Positions 11,497 to 23,050 of a stretch of 64,000 nt of DNA are shown piece after piece. Made by a program: the position numbers and the translations under genes. A model generated the notes under the pieces. It saw only the letters and a program-made list of their open reading frames with translations. It did no database searches and was not told the DNA's origin. Positions within the stretch are counted from its first letter, which is position 1, and every line of letters begins with the position of its first letter. The DNA is from Rhyacophila brunnea (lineage: Eukaryota; Arthropoda; Insecta; Trichoptera; Rhyacophilidae), in NCBI GenBank assembly GCA_022495005.1, contig JAGYXB010001580.1, positions 682,001-746,000 on the forward strand, given 5' to 3'.

Positions 11497-12440
11497 GTGA
11501 GTAAGCTTCTTGTATTCATCATGCGACAATCCAAACCATTCATGAATCCAAATATCTTACGCACCCTCTACGTCTCATTAGTAGACTCAGTACAAATTTA
11601 TAAGACGGTTTTGTGTAGCTTTTTGTGCTCAAAAATAATAGTTTGAACTAAAAGCTTATATACAATAAAATTTAATTAAAATAACTGATAATACTGACTA
11701 TTTATATCGGCCAATGGGTAGCCATATAAAGCAAATTCTATCGGATAACAAATATTACGTTGGTGTTATTGACCGTCTTAAATATTAAATTCACCTCTAC
11801 GTAGCAGTCTTGATTATGGGTCGATTATCTGGTGTCCTTTTGGGGTTTCCTATAAGCTTATTTTAGAACGCATCTAGAAGAAATTTCTTCCATGTCTTTA
11901 TTTTAAGCCATATAACTATTTTCCTTTCGATAATTCATCAAATGATTATTTTCCGACTGCCTTTCTACAAGGCATGCTTGCTTTTCACTCTCTTGAATCT
12001 CATAAGCCTCTTCTGCTCTTGAAACACTTTTGCCTGTTATCGCGAGGGATGGTTTCCAATCGTGGTGTCCTAAAGAATTGAATTTACATGCGCCTGTTAA
12101 TTACCTACGTGGTCGCAGCCATGGTTTAATTTGGATCCTCGTGTTTCCTCGTGTCAAGCCTATCAGGCGCCATTAGCGATGGGTGCAAGACTAGTCAATG
12201 CGCTCCCAAAAGACCTAGATATTTTTGGTAACGTGCTTTGTATTTTGTATTCGAAATTTTATTTTTCTGTATAAAATTGTACCTATGTTTTTATTTTAAT
12301 TTATTTTTTTATTATTATTATATATATCCTCTTCTCTCTTGTGAGGGTAATATTTGTTATAATGTAAATTTCGTGGTCTGTACGTCTTGAATTTAGATTT
12401 GTTATGCCCGCAATGTTTTGTTTTCGTAAATAAATATATA
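11497..12440 (+). mobile_element. Jockey-like LINE relic, RT C-terminal part and 3' end
   Basis: Non-LTR retrotransposon remnant. At 11497-11590 the frame reads VSKLLVFIMRQSKPF and NILRTLYVSLVDSV, the typical 'LRxLYxSLVxS' block. After an interrupting stretch, 11810-12000 gives LDYGSIIWCPFG and AFHSLESHKPLLLLKHFCLL. 12080-12230 gives LNLHAPVNYLRGRS and GARLVNALPKDLDIF in shifting frames. These are the thumb and tail motifs of Jockey/CR1-type reverse transcriptases. It ends AAATAAATATATAAAC near 12440. Dead: multiple frameshifts and no catalytic RT core present. Confidence 0.75.
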
Positions 12441-12903
12441 AACATTCAATCTTAGAAAAAGTTTTAACATATTGTAGCGACCATAATTCACAGCTTTTTT
12501 ATGTAGACTTGTCGTAATATTTATGGTACTTATACAATTCAACTAAAAGTATTAGTGATATAGATGTATTTATTTTAAAGATATATTCAAGGTGAAAAAG
12601 CTTCTTATCATAATATTATAGTATAAAATAAATATTGTAGTGTACTAAATTCAAAGTAACTTTAGTTTTCTATAGCTATTTTTGTGCAATGATAAATAAT
12701 ATTGATTTAAATGCTTCTTCAACCGTAAGCATGGAATTTATTAGACATATTATTTTATAGTCATATAAAAAAAACGAAATGATTGTATATGGAAACACAC
12801 AAAGGAATCCGATGTAATGAAGTTTTTTGAACGCTAAAAGAAAATTGGCTTGAGCATAGATCGAAAAAGATACAATCGCTGGATAAATCTAGTAGGTATA
12901 AAC
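12441..12903. other. AT-rich DNA without recognised feature
   Basis: Nothing recognised. Confidence 0.45.
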
Positions 12904-13300
12904 AGGGGCGGCTCTACCTTAAGGGTTCGTAGGGACCATCCCCACATCGTTACATACGTCCGATATTTATATCATTGTCATAATACTACTACTTAGCTAC
13001 TTAATTTATATTTATTAGTTATAGAGATATTTATTATTATTATAAAAATAAATAAAACATTGATTTCAAATTATGTAATAACACAATGATGATTATGCGG
13101 TATTAAAATAATTAATTAAATTAAATACGCTCTATTTCACTGTGACACCTATGTATAAATTAAGAAATCTATGGCGTCTATTTTTCGCTGACCGGGGTTA
13201 CTCAGTCTCATCCCGTCGCCGCGGCACAAATCTCGTTCTACATGGAAAATACGAATGCATTAGCATTAGTATATGCATACTCAGGGGGGAATCAAATAAC
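12904..13300. mobile_element. Possible hAT-type terminus and repeat piece
   Basis: Starts CAGGGGCGGCTCTACC, the form of a hAT terminus. It is followed by AT-rich sequence and a compositionally distinct block near 13170-13250 (GCTGACCGGGGTTACTCAGT, CCGTCGCCGCGGCACAAATC). No matching right end or target duplication was found, so its extent is a guess. Confidence 0.35.
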
Positions 13301-13910
13301 CCCTAGGTGAGTAAATACGTATATCGTTGTTCAAAACTTGATAATGCTAAGCCTATAAAAATAATATTTATTAATTAAGTTAATATTTTTAAGCACGTTT
13401 TTAGATGTGATTTACTTAATCTTACTCAAATAATCACATTATTTATTCTGAAAAATTACTCATTTCCTTAATAATAAAATCAACATCAGATCCCTGATTG
13501 CTTGACATATTGATTCGCCCTTCCTCGTTTCAAATTGAATTATAAAAAAAAACTCAAATCAAATATATTAACTATCAGTGTTATTTATAAATAATATGCA
13601 TTCCTGTTATTCATCAGGCAGACTAGTCCTTCACACAAAAACCGGTGGTAATATCGATTTCCAAAAAATATGTAACATTGATCTATGCATTACATTTGTA
13701 GAAGGTGTGTTAATGCTAGTGTATAATTTATCATCTAACTTATCTATTCAAATCAAACCATTCCCTGTGTGAACACGACAGACGCGTCAGTATGAGCACT
13801 CTATAGAGCAATGAAAGTTCATACATAGACAACAACGGGAGAGGCGGAAAAAGTAGGACCAGTCGTTGTGAATGTATCGGCTTTCTACTTTAGTCGGTAA
13901 TGACTTAGAT
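13301..13910. other. AT-rich DNA without recognised gene
   Basis: A 64-codon open frame at 13578-13772 has no recognised similarity. The last 8 bases (ACTTAGAT) form the left target copy of the next element. Confidence 0.45.
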
Positions 13911-14246
13911 CAGTGATACTCAACCTTTTTTTCTTCGGGCCAAATACATGTATTTGTAAAGTAACGCGGTCCGCATCACTACTGGTGTGACGAAAAAAAT
14001 CATGAAACCCCCCTTTTTTACAAAACATTTTTGAGATTCTAAAAATTATGCGTGTTTTTTTAATTAATCGTGCGCAATAAACACTCTTATACCAGATCTG
14101 ATGTGGACCATAATGACAATCCTCTTCAGGCGTCACTATCTGTGCGTCAAAGTCGAAACGAATCTCAAGATATACGAAATTCCTGATAATAAATGTGATT
14201 CGGGCCGCACATAAAAGCTTAAAGGGCCGCAGGTTGAGTATCGCTG
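13911..14246. mobile_element. hAT MITE (CAGTGATACTCAACCT ends)
   Basis: The left end is CAGTGATACTCAACCTTTTT; the right end reads back as CAGCGATACTCAACCTGCGG. Flanks are ACTTAGAT (13903-13910) and TCTTAGAT (14247-14254), 7 of 8 identical, fitting a slightly decayed 8-bp hAT duplication. Subterminal GGGCCGC words are typical of Charlie-like hAT MITEs. An open frame on the minus strand (13885-14136) crosses the left border and is not a gene. Confidence 0.85.
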
Positions 14247-14887
14247 TCTTAGATGATTAAATTATATGAAAGTATATACGTGGCAAAGCTATGCACGGGA
14301 CCGATGAAAATGTTATCAGCTTATAGAGGATTTCATTCAACTGTGAATTGATCTAAAAAGGAAACAAATGAAAAAATATGACGATTACATTATATTTAGA
14401 CACTGATTGCGTGATACCAGTGATAACCCTGTAATAATACGTAATACGTCAATATAAAAAATATGTAAAATACTGAACACAGAGTTGTCATTACTATTTC
14501 AATGTCTGTAGAGTTATGAATATATTAAATCTATGATAAGGAAACATTGTTCGGAGAAAAAACAATCGTTGGATGAATTGGATATCCGGTGGTAACCGAC
14601 AATTTATTTGCAGACCACCAAAACAAACAACTCAAGAGGTAAGTAAGTGCTGGATGGTAGATTTTTTTATTTATTCATTTAAATCGTCCATCAACAGGAT
14701 ACAAATAAGAAATAATATAATAGTAATGGGATGCTAAAGAGGTAATAGTCCTTATAACCAGCGGATGCATCGTGGAGATATGATTAGTAACAAAATAGGT
14801 AACACGAGGGTAAAAAAAAATAACGATAAGTATATCTAAGAGAAGGTGAACATCCTAGTCTTGAATAAAAAATATCCTTGACTTCTA
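14247..14887. other. AT-rich DNA without recognised feature
   Basis: Nothing recognised. Confidence 0.45.
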
Positions 14888-15495
14888 AAGTTGTGATCAA
14901 ATTGAGATGCATGTCACGTCACTGTCACACTGTCACGGCGGCAGATTTAGTCTATGGTTTCGTCATTTTTCAGAATATATTGAACGATCACCACCTCTCT
15001 AAATTCAATTATAGTGAGTGCCAACTCTAATATATTAGTATTTTGAATTATTAATAATTATTCGTGCTAATGTAAATTATAATATATAGATAATGTTTTG
15101 AACAGAACCTAACCTTCAGACCATAGATAATAGACAGACATAATAGAAAATACATAGTGCCAACCAATAACAACAAAAACCGTGATTTTGACATGAGTCG
15201 AAAATTTGTAGGCTGTAGAAGATGATAAAAAAACGTTCATTGAGTCATGCAGGTGTCGATGCATTGCAATTCAACGTGAGGTGACCTCATTGTTGTTCTG
15301 ATGATGTCGGCAGATTTATCTAACTGACAATTTTCGATTAAATGTTCAAAATGTGCTAAGGGATGGGAGCAGCAGCCTGATAACATTTTAAACACCAAGA
15401 AAAGCGACATTACACAGTTTTTCCGTAGCGGCAGCTTACTGTGACGTTACATGATAATATGCGACATGCACCATAATATAGTTCACGCTTAAATC
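14888..15495 (+). repeat. Inverted-ended repeat (ATGGTGCATGTCGC family), copy A
   Basis: The left side has TCAAATTGAGATGCATGTCA, then GGTTTCGTCATTTTTCAGAA. The right side has GCTTACTGTGACGTTACATG and GCGACATGCACCATAATATA. A second, inverted and shorter copy lies at 41475-41815, sharing all these blocks. The two ends share GGTGCATGTCG inverted, so this is probably a non-autonomous DNA transposon. The middle of this copy holds extra sequence absent from copy B. No target duplication is clear. Confidence 0.65.
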
Positions 15496-15659
15496 GTCAG
15501 GTCTAAGACGGTAGCTATTGAGATATTACCAGGTGCGTCGCATAGAAGTGAAGCGTACTCAATTTCTGACATTTCGTAATGCAATCAAGACCGTTCATTG
15601 GCCAACTGTGATTTTCCGCCAATAATATTTTATTATTATATCTATAGGTGAGCCGTAAG

Positions 15660-16365
15660 AGACAATCGACAGGTTGCATGACAACTCATCTCGCGTTGGT
15701 TTGCAAATTAACGCGAAGAAAACCAACGCTTTGTGTAATAGCACCTGTCCTGATCCAGATTTCCCTCTGATTAGCAATGGACAAAACATTGAGAGCGTCG
15801 ACAGCTTCAATTGCATGGGGGTACACATCATGGGAGATGGCATTTTGCAGAAAGAACTCGCTATCCGAATAGGAATAGCTGGAGCAACATTCAACTCGAT
15901 GTGGAGTGTCTGGGACTCGCGATTTTACTCGGTCAAAACCAAATGCCGCCTATTCGACGTTTGCATTCTGATGGTGCTGCTTTACGGTAGCGAATCATGG
16001 CACCTTACGAAGGCTCAGAGCAACCGTATACTGAGCTTCGAAAACAGATGTTTGCGACGGATACTGTATGACTTTAGGAGCAACGAGGAGATAAGAGAAG
16101 CACCAAGTAGTCTCTCATCATGCTGTGAATGAAGAGGCGACGTTGAACCTGGCTCGGCCACGTGTTCTCACCTGGCTTGCCTGTTCCTCAGGCCGACCAG
16201 ATTCCATCGAAGGCCGCTAAAAAAAAGTGTATACAGCGGAGCTACGGGACGCTAGTTTGACCTGGACCTCAAAACATGAAGACTGGCGAGCAACAGGCAT
16301 TCTTGGAGGCGCTGCGTGGTGTCCATATGCTCCAACTAAGGAATGGATATGGCCAAAAAAGGTGA
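15660..16365 (+). mobile_element. LINE-A fragment, RT C-terminal side to 3' end
   Basis: The longest single frame of this family (15662-16132) reads TIDRLHDNSSRVGLQINAKK, a DGILQKELAIRIGIA block, KTKCRLFDVC, LLYGSESWHLTKAQ and ENRCLRRILYDFRSNEEI. These are the conserved blocks after the YADD motif in a large class of animal LINEs. The frame has no ATG at its start because the element is 5'-truncated. Beyond 16132 it is frameshifted, but DNA similarity to 46925-47280 and 60314-60795 continues (CTGGCTTGCCTGTTC, GCTACGGGACGCTAGTTTGA). It ends near AAGGAATGGATATGGCC. RT catalytic residues are absent. Confidence 0.85.
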
Positions 16366-16869
16366 GCCGAAACTGAACGTTCTACGATTTCAGAGCAGTA
16401 GCAAGTAAATAGATGAAAAAGACGTAACATGGCCTCGAAAATCTTTTATTTAAAAATTAAGTGTGATGTGGTAAGTAGGTAATTATGTTATTTATTGCAC
16501 GATGCCCTCTTTGCATATTGTTTTCATGTATAAATTGTCCGAAATTGGGAGCAATGTGTCTTGAAGGTTTGCCAAAAATAGTGACTGCCTCCCCTATTGA
16601 ATAAGGCAAAATGTCGGCCGTAAATTGGATCGGTGTCATTTTTATTTATTTATTCTTGGTGCACTTTTGGCGCCCTGCCACGGTCCAAAATATTTGGCCA
16701 AAAATGCTTTCACGAACATACCAACTGCACGACTTTTTTGGCATGAATTGAACAATACGATAATGTTACCTTAATGGTATATTTTTAGGTAAGTTAATAA
16801 TACTGATCTTTGTCAATATGACACGATATTTCAGTAGTGAGTGACTATTACCTATTGTACGGAAGTGAA
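16366..16869. other. DNA without recognised gene
   Basis: Contains a TTGGCGCCCTGCCACGGTCC patch near 16665-16690 with no partner repeat in the window. Nothing else recognised. Confidence 0.4.
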
Positions 16870-16990
16870 CTATAAGTAAACATCGGAGTCGATGTTTATA
16901 CATTAAGTAAATCGAAAATAAAAAGACTGGAGGCTTTTGAAATGTGGCTTTATCGACGTGCCATGAAGATATCTGAGCTGATCACATTAT
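16870..16990 (+). mobile_element. LINE-B fragment
   Basis: Reads KRLEAFEMWLYRRAMKIS at 16920-16973, matching RLEAFEMWLYRRILKIPW in the longer copy at 38117-38817. The preceding bases are a frameshifted match to the 'YG.EVWT' block. Only this short piece is recognisable. Confidence 0.7.
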
Positions 16991-17637
16991 CAATTAGGCA
17001 GGCCAATATCTCAAGCACACAAAAGCTTCATCTCTTCGTAACCTATAAATCATTTTTAATATTACATATGATACTGAGGATGGTTATCAGTGACTTTACA
17101 AGCGTTGCCAACAATTTTCTTCCATACGGAGATAGCTATTGCTGATTCAGTAGTCAATTTCTTAATAATGTCGCTCTATCTGGAAGGCGCATACCCTCTC
17201 GACCTCTTTCCTTTGATTCTAGACGTCACTCTTCACTCAGAGATCCAGTACAGAGAATATATATTCGCCTTGTCGTTCATGGAATGCAGAGCATCCTCCA
17301 TCAGTAACAAATCTCGAATGCGTCTATTCTCTTCTTATCCAATTCTCTGAAAATCCAGGTTAGATCAAATCAAGATTAAAAAGCTTTATACTTAGGTCAT
17401 ATTTTCTTCAATGATAAGTATGATTTACTAGACATCTAAATCACAATGCAGGGTAAGGTAGAAAGCAGACTCTCTTGGATAAAAGTATGATTTACTCCAA
17501 CTCATAATGCATGTGAAGGTAGAGGGGCACAGCAGAAGCGTAAGTAGAAAAATATTCTCGTAGCTACACAACCTCTGTAAGTAGCTTAACTTCCAAGGCG
17601 TTAGGATCTAATACGACTGGTCCAGGATAGTGAGGTG
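16991..17637. other. DNA without recognised gene
   Basis: Two short plus-strand frames have no recognised similarity. AAGTATGATTTACT is repeated directly at about 17416 and 17486. Confidence 0.4.
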
Positions 17638-17968
17638 CATGATCCCCACATCTTTAAGCGGGCCCCCAGACCAGAATTTTTGGCGGACCCCCCTACCTAT
17701 CGCTAAGTATAAAGGCAGTCTGACGCTCTACAGTGACGCTTTAAAATAAAATAGAATTCATTAGTGTATTTCTAGCAATTTTTTAACACGTCGGATTCTG
17801 AAGTTGTCGAGTATTAACACACAACAACCAAAAATAGTATTGTACAACTTTATATTTTAAAATCGTAATAATTCCGAAATAAAATAGCATAAGATGTGTG
17901 TTTATCTCATTTATCTGGTCGACCCGCTACGCTAGAGCTCGGTCAGCCCTCCCCTTGTGGGGGCTATA
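17638..17968 (+). mobile_element. CATGG/CCATG-ended element, copy i
   Basis: The left end is CATGATCCCCACATCTTTAA; the right end is TTGTGGGGGCTATA, a decayed form of TTGTGGGGGCCATG. Flanks are GTGAGGTG and GTAAGGTG, 7 of 8 identical, so an 8-bp target duplication. Internal words GCGGGCCCCCAGACCAG, GACCCCCCTACC and TAAAGGCAGTCTGACGCTCT are shared with copy iii at 54634-55140. Members ii and iv are inverted relative to it. Non-coding; 8-bp TSD suggests hAT-type. Confidence 0.8.
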
Positions 17969-18780
17969 GTAAGGTGAGCTGCAAGTTGATCGTCAACCTT
18001 CAATAGAAGACGACACCAAACAAAGAAGAAGTGATCCACATACGTGACAATTTGTTATATTATAATAATCATCTAATTAACCTAATGCTCTGCTTTTAAA
18101 AGTCATAATATAATATGTTTTAATATCATAATATTATTATAATATTATGAGATCTCTTCTATAATAACAGAAGTCCTCCTTACAAGTAGAGGCGTGTGCT
18201 CTTGCATACAAAGCGAACTTGATAAATCGAGCAGAAGGCTATGATGGTAAAATTCAGGTCAAAGTCAAGGAACATTTAATTTAAATAATCCGTGAAAATA
18301 TTCTCAATCATTTGAATGCTTACGTTTAAATGCCGCATAACTAATATATTTTTTTTAAATAAACGTGTTCGTTATAATATCCATTATATATTGTGGTGTT
18401 TTTCTTTTTACGGCTTCAACGATTATTGGATATTATTGTTACCGTATTCTCGTATTACGTTTTTGGGTTACCCGGTTTCTCGACACTTCGGACTTGTTGC
18501 ACAGGCCAATCTCGACTAAAATGTTGTCTTGAAATGTAAAGAAAACCATATATATACACTTGATTATAATTGGGACAAAAAATACGTTTAAAAACGTCAC
18601 AGGTTCCGACTCTTTCTGCAAAATCCAATCTGGTATCTCTAATCGTCGCAATTGACACAGTATGGTATCATTTAGTATTTTTTTCTCTGAGCAACGTTAG
18701 CTCTCGGCTAAACAAAACCTCTTTCGACACATCTTGAACGGTTTTTGCATTCATACAACCATCAGTACATTTCAACATAT
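17969..18780. other. AT-rich DNA without recognised gene
   Basis: Short open frames near 18316-18658 on both strands are mutually overlapping shadows without recognised similarity. Confidence 0.4.
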
Positions 18781-19075
18781 TATATATAATTTTGAAAAAG
18801 AATATAATATTATATTATAACCAAAAGAAAAAATCTTTTTGAAAAAAGTAACACACCCCGCAGGGATCGAACCTGCATCTCTCGGGTGTCGCGTCCATGC
18901 ACATAGAACCACTATGCTAAAGGAGTCATACTTAATTATAACGCATTTTAACTAATGGCTTTTAATACTCACTAAGTTCTTTCCAAATTGAGCTACTATT
19001 AGCGATCGGCTTTTGTATTTTAAATCAAAGTAGGTATTACTTTAATTACTAAACGACGTCATGGATCACTACAAG
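18781..19075 (-). repeat. tRNA-like interspersed repeat, copy 1
   Basis: On the minus strand a tRNA-like segment holds TTTAGCATAGTGGTTCTATG (A-box side) and GGTTCGATCCCTGCGGGGTG (B-box side). It is flanked by body sequence with ACTAATGGCTTTTAATACTC and GATCGGCTTTTGTATTTTAA. The acceptor strands do not pair as in a real tRNA, so this is a tRNA-derived repeat. It is the inverse of 19267-19645. Related copies lie at 30160, 44870, 45890 and 47690. Confidence 0.75.
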
Positions 19076-19132
19076 ATTTTTTATTGTAACTTACTTGAAC
19101 TTGCTAATAATTTTTAATTCACTATTTTTTTT

Positions 19133-19266
19133 ATTCAACAAATAATTCACAAGTTTAAGAATGTGACATTCTAATTATTGAACATACATAATTTTGAGAA
19201 TACTTCTGAGAAAATATATTATAATCAATAGAAAATATCTTTTTGAAAAAAGTAATACACCCCGCA
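19133..19266 (-). repeat. tRNA-like interspersed repeat, partial copy 2
   Basis: Carries the other side of the same repeat (TTATTCAACAAATAATTCAC, TTCTAATTATTGAACATACA, AATATCTTTTTGAAAAAAGT). It stops abruptly inside the tRNA-like part at CACCCCGCAT, where the inverted copy 3 begins. This junction suggests an insertion or rearrangement break. Confidence 0.65.
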
Positions 19267-19645
19267 TAGAAAAAAATCTTGGAGTGATCCGTGACGTCGG
19301 TTAGTAATTACAGTAATACGTACCTACTTTTATTTAAAATACAAAAGCCGATCGCCAATAGTAGCTCAATTTGGAAAACTCTTCAGTGAGTATTAAAAGC
19401 CATTAGTTAAAGTGCGTTACAATTAAGTATGACTCCTTTAGCATATGGGTTCTATGTGCATGGGCGTGGTACCCGAGAGATGGAGGTTCGATTCCTGCGG
19501 GGTGTCTTACTTTTTTCAAAAAGATTTTTTCTATTGCTTATAATATAATATGTTCTCATAAGTGTTTTCAAAATTATCTATGCTCAATAATTAGAATGTT
19601 ATATTCTTATATCTTGTGAATTATTCGTTGAATAAAAAAAGAGTT
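19267..19645 (+). repeat. tRNA-like interspersed repeat, copy 3 (inverted partner)
   Basis: Near-complete copy. It starts AGTGATCCGTGACGTCGG, passes through AAAGCCGATCGCCAATAGTA, then TGACTCCTTTAGCATATGGG, then GGTTCGATTCCTGCGGGGTG at about 19484-19503. It ends GAATTATTCGTTGAATAAAA. About 240 bases are the reverse complement of copy 1, 210 bases away. Confidence 0.75.
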
Positions 19646-22165
19646 GTTTAAACATATATTTAGAATTGCCTCTGCAACGAGAACAACAGTTGAGAAAAAA
19701 ATATGGAAGAACACATAGTGGCAACTCTATAACCTAATACGATAATAAACAATGAATTAAGTCTCAATTTATACTCCACTTTCTTTGTTTTAGCTCTAAA
19801 CATCTACCAACCTGGATCCCTTAATGCTTAAATAAAGAAATTTAAAAAATGAGGAATAATTTCTTGAAATTTAATAATAATTAAGCCATTGACTTATGTG
19901 ATAAGAGATAAGACACTCGGCCAAAATAGTTAAACTAGGAATCATGCACATTATAGTACACGCCATTCACAATCATTGCCTGTTTTCTTCCTGGGATGCT
20001 CCCATGTCTTCTTTAATACGTCCAGTGCTCAAAACACGCCTGGTGTGTGGCCATTAGATACATATACATTCAGTATTCACTGCTAATCTTTTAATTATTA
20101 ACTGGTCAGCTGTGAATGGGTTAAAAGACGCTTCTTGCTCATTATACGCCCTACAATGTAGACGTAACGGGTGGTAGAGAAAAACACTTCGTATTTTATC
20201 GTTAGAATTAATTCTAAACTATTATGGTAAGTGAATTTGAAAGGATAGTTGCAACTTCTGTCTGAATGGAGAATCAATACAATGAAACGGCCTTGCGATT
20301 TATATGTGTCATAAATTAATTAAAAAACTTAAATTTACCGAAAAAAACGCATACATGGCAGGCAATTAAACAATTAGCAGAATTATAAACGGTGCGCTGT
20401 TAATAAAGAGATCGCTTTTTCGTTTAACGCATCAGATATGACAATGGATCCATCTGACAATTGATTTAAATATTGCAACATATTACGCGAAATGTTTAGC
20501 GGATTTGATCCGATGGAAACGAAAATTTTATCAAAAAGTCCCGATAAAATATCACGGTCAGAATCGTGAGCTTATCATGTTTTTATTTTATTTTATTTAC
20601 TTAGGTAAACAAACAGTTACATTGACAATACATATAAAAAGATTAGAGAGAAATATAGCAACTAGCAAAGTTTCCATATATAAATTATAATAAAGAAAAG
20701 CCTAACATGATATAAAGTAAGAAGAACATAAAGTAGAATGGACCAACGGTGGAGAAATAAATAATCATCATTTAAACAAGAACGCCGAATAAAGGAGTTT
20801 CGCGTAAAATTACAATCACTACGACTGACATGGTGCAAAGCTTGGTTTTGCGTAAATCTTGATGGGCAATGAAAACTCACCCTTTGGTGTAGGTTTGGCG
20901 AGTCAACGAAACCATTGATAATTTTGTAAAGAAAATACTAGTAAGTATCTAGTCAGATAGAGAACTTCGACTTACCATGAAAGATGTAGTGGTCGAAATA
21001 GAATTTGCTGTGTCGTCTCTGTTATTATATATATCATAGCAGTTATAAAATTGACGTGCTTTCGAAATCTATGTTGTACTCCTTCGAGACGGTTTGTGTA
21101 TGTAACTGTGGATACTGTGGATTCCAGGCGGCAGAAACGACCTAAGCTATTGACCGAATATATGAAAAATAAAGTACCTTCAGAACTTTAGGTGATCTGA
21201 ATAGTTTATAAATCCAAAGAATAAAACCTAGTAATTATAATGCTTTCTTTATTGATAGGTTTGCGCGGGAAATATAATATAGCTTTATAATCAATAAGAG
21301 TAAATGAAATTACTAACTTAATTGTAGCCAACGTCTGGTGCTAGTCAAATTTTACTATTGATGTCCGTATACTTGTGAATAATGAAATCATTATTTTATT
21401 ATTCAATACCGACTAAATATATACATTATTTAAGAATATTTATGGAAAATATAAGATATGTATTACTTTGTTATAATTTTTTCTAGATATCGACCTGAAT
21501 AATATAAAAAAAATTAATATGTCATAAAGGTAAAATGACATATTTTAATGTTTTCATCAGTCATCACATTTTGTGTGTGTAGTTTTGTTTTATCTAGTAG
21601 TATTCTTTGCTGACCGAAACTAATTTAAATTAAATTAAAAAATAATTTACAAGTTAGAACTAGAGTGACGATATATTCTATATTATACAGAGACTAATTC
21701 CTTACGTGTATAACTTCATTCCAATACTAAGACCTCCGTCTTACTAAAAATAAAAACATCGCAGCGACCGGAAGTGAAATCTCCCGCCAGTTTCGTGGGT
21801 CACTTAGCGTGGCCCTCACCTGTTATGGGGACTCCTATACACAGATATTGCATTGCCTCATATTGTACGCAGGTACTAATTTTATTGAATGATAATATAT
21901 TTTTTCTAAAGATATTTTGCATTTATTATTTTTTATGACTTTACACTTGGGTAAGCACGGTCATATTCAAATTATCATCCACATTGGTCGTACATTATTC
22001 TTGCAAATAGTACTCGATTGATTTTTAAATCATTTTCTATAAATTATAAAAAATAACATAATATTATGAATGTCCTATGATTTCAAATTGTTATCATCAT
22101 AAAATTCACCTTTATCAAGCCAGTTCATAATATGGAATGCAGTTTGGTTTCATTATAAAGTAAAT
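19646..22165. other. Low-repeat DNA without recognised gene
   Basis: About 2.5 kb with no repeat-family match. GC-richer patches occur at 20390-20520 (GGCAATTAAACAATTAGCAG to TTTAGCGGATTTGATCCGAT) and 21660-21880 (GCAGCGACCGGAAGTGAAAT, CTCACCTGTTATGGGGACTC). Open frames of about 60-70 codons near 20505-20880 overlap on both strands and are not recognised. Confidence 0.35.
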
Positions 22166-22508
22166 AAAAACTGACCTGTCATTAGTAATGCCAATTAGGA
22201 GGGCCATAACTCTGTTCACTCAAATCACTTCGGATGTTGATATATTCCACCTACGTGAGAATGAGTATAGGTGGACGTTGTTTTATAATTTCTTAAAATA
22301 GGATCTACTTAGCTCATTCAGTGTACATCCATGTATGTAACTAGTTTGGAATTTTTGTATTTACTCATTATACTGCATCTATTTCTTTGTTTTTTATGTA
22401 CTTACAGTTTTAATACTATTTCTATGTTTTCAAATTTCATGTTATGAATGTCTTGAATCTGTAATTTTTAATGTTTACTATATAATGTAAATAAATAAAC
22501 TTGAATTA
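22166..22508 (+). mobile_element. LINE-D (Jockey-like) 3' end
   Basis: Matches the C-terminal peptide and 3' untranslated part of the 57246 copy: SLVMPIRRAITLFTQITSDV and DIFHLRENE in the plus frame, then TTATAATTTCTTAAAATAGG. It ends ATGTAAATAAATAAACTTG. 5'-truncated and non-functional. Confidence 0.75.
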
Positions 22509-22515
22509 ATTGAAA

Positions 22516-22562
22516 ATATAGTATATATATAGTATATATATAGTAAATATAGTATATATAAG
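22516..22562. repeat. Short tandem repeat, TAGTATATATA unit
   Basis: Four imperfect copies of a TATAGTATATATA-like unit directly follow the LINE-D tail. Confidence 0.7.
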
Positions 22563-22860
22563 TTTTAAAAACTTAATTATCTAAATGCTAATTAAGAAAT
22601 CAAAAGTGTTTACGCATAAGCATACGTTTGCTCATTTAAAAGATTAAAATCTTGCAATACGTTAAATCAAGATTAAGATACATTTCAAATGAAAATATTA
22701 ACAAGCACACGTCGTAAATATTCCATCGTCATAGATGAAGACGTATCTTTATTAATAACTTTGAGGGGGGGGGGAAATTGCCAAATACATACCTAAGTGT
22801 TATTTTAAGAAAACGGGTTGATAGTTTATAGTTTTATACATCCTCATCTCGCACGATGCC

Positions 22861-23050
22861 ACATTTAATTGACGCTACAAACCTTATATGTAATAATCGG
22901 ATAAACACGATTTAACTACTCATTGATTTATTTTGTAAACCATCTCAAAATAATCATCAATCGATTACTCGAAACATTTATCATTATTTTTCACGACCAG
23001 AATGATTTCGTAATCATCATTATTTGATCGATTCGACATTGAATCTTTAC
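22861..23050. promoter_or_regulatory. Homeodomain-type motif cluster (candidate enhancer)
   Basis: A non-repeat block dense in TGATT/TAATC words: CATTGATTTATTTTG, AATCATCAATCGATTACTCG, CGTAATCATCATTATTTGAT, GATCGATTCGACATTGAA. ATCAATCGATTA and TGATTTAT resemble binding sites of Exd/Pbx-Hox type factors (known motif TGATNNAT). The function is inference; AT-rich DNA yields such words by chance. Confidence 0.3.

Noticed and set aside
17416..17500. Direct repeat AAGTATGATTTACT as a target duplication
   Set aside because: No element ends lie next to the two copies and the surrounding words also vary in parallel, suggesting a local duplication.
18845..18930. Functional tRNA gene on the minus strand
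   Set aside because: A- and B-boxes are good but the acceptor ends do not pair, and the segment is embedded in a multi-copy repeat.
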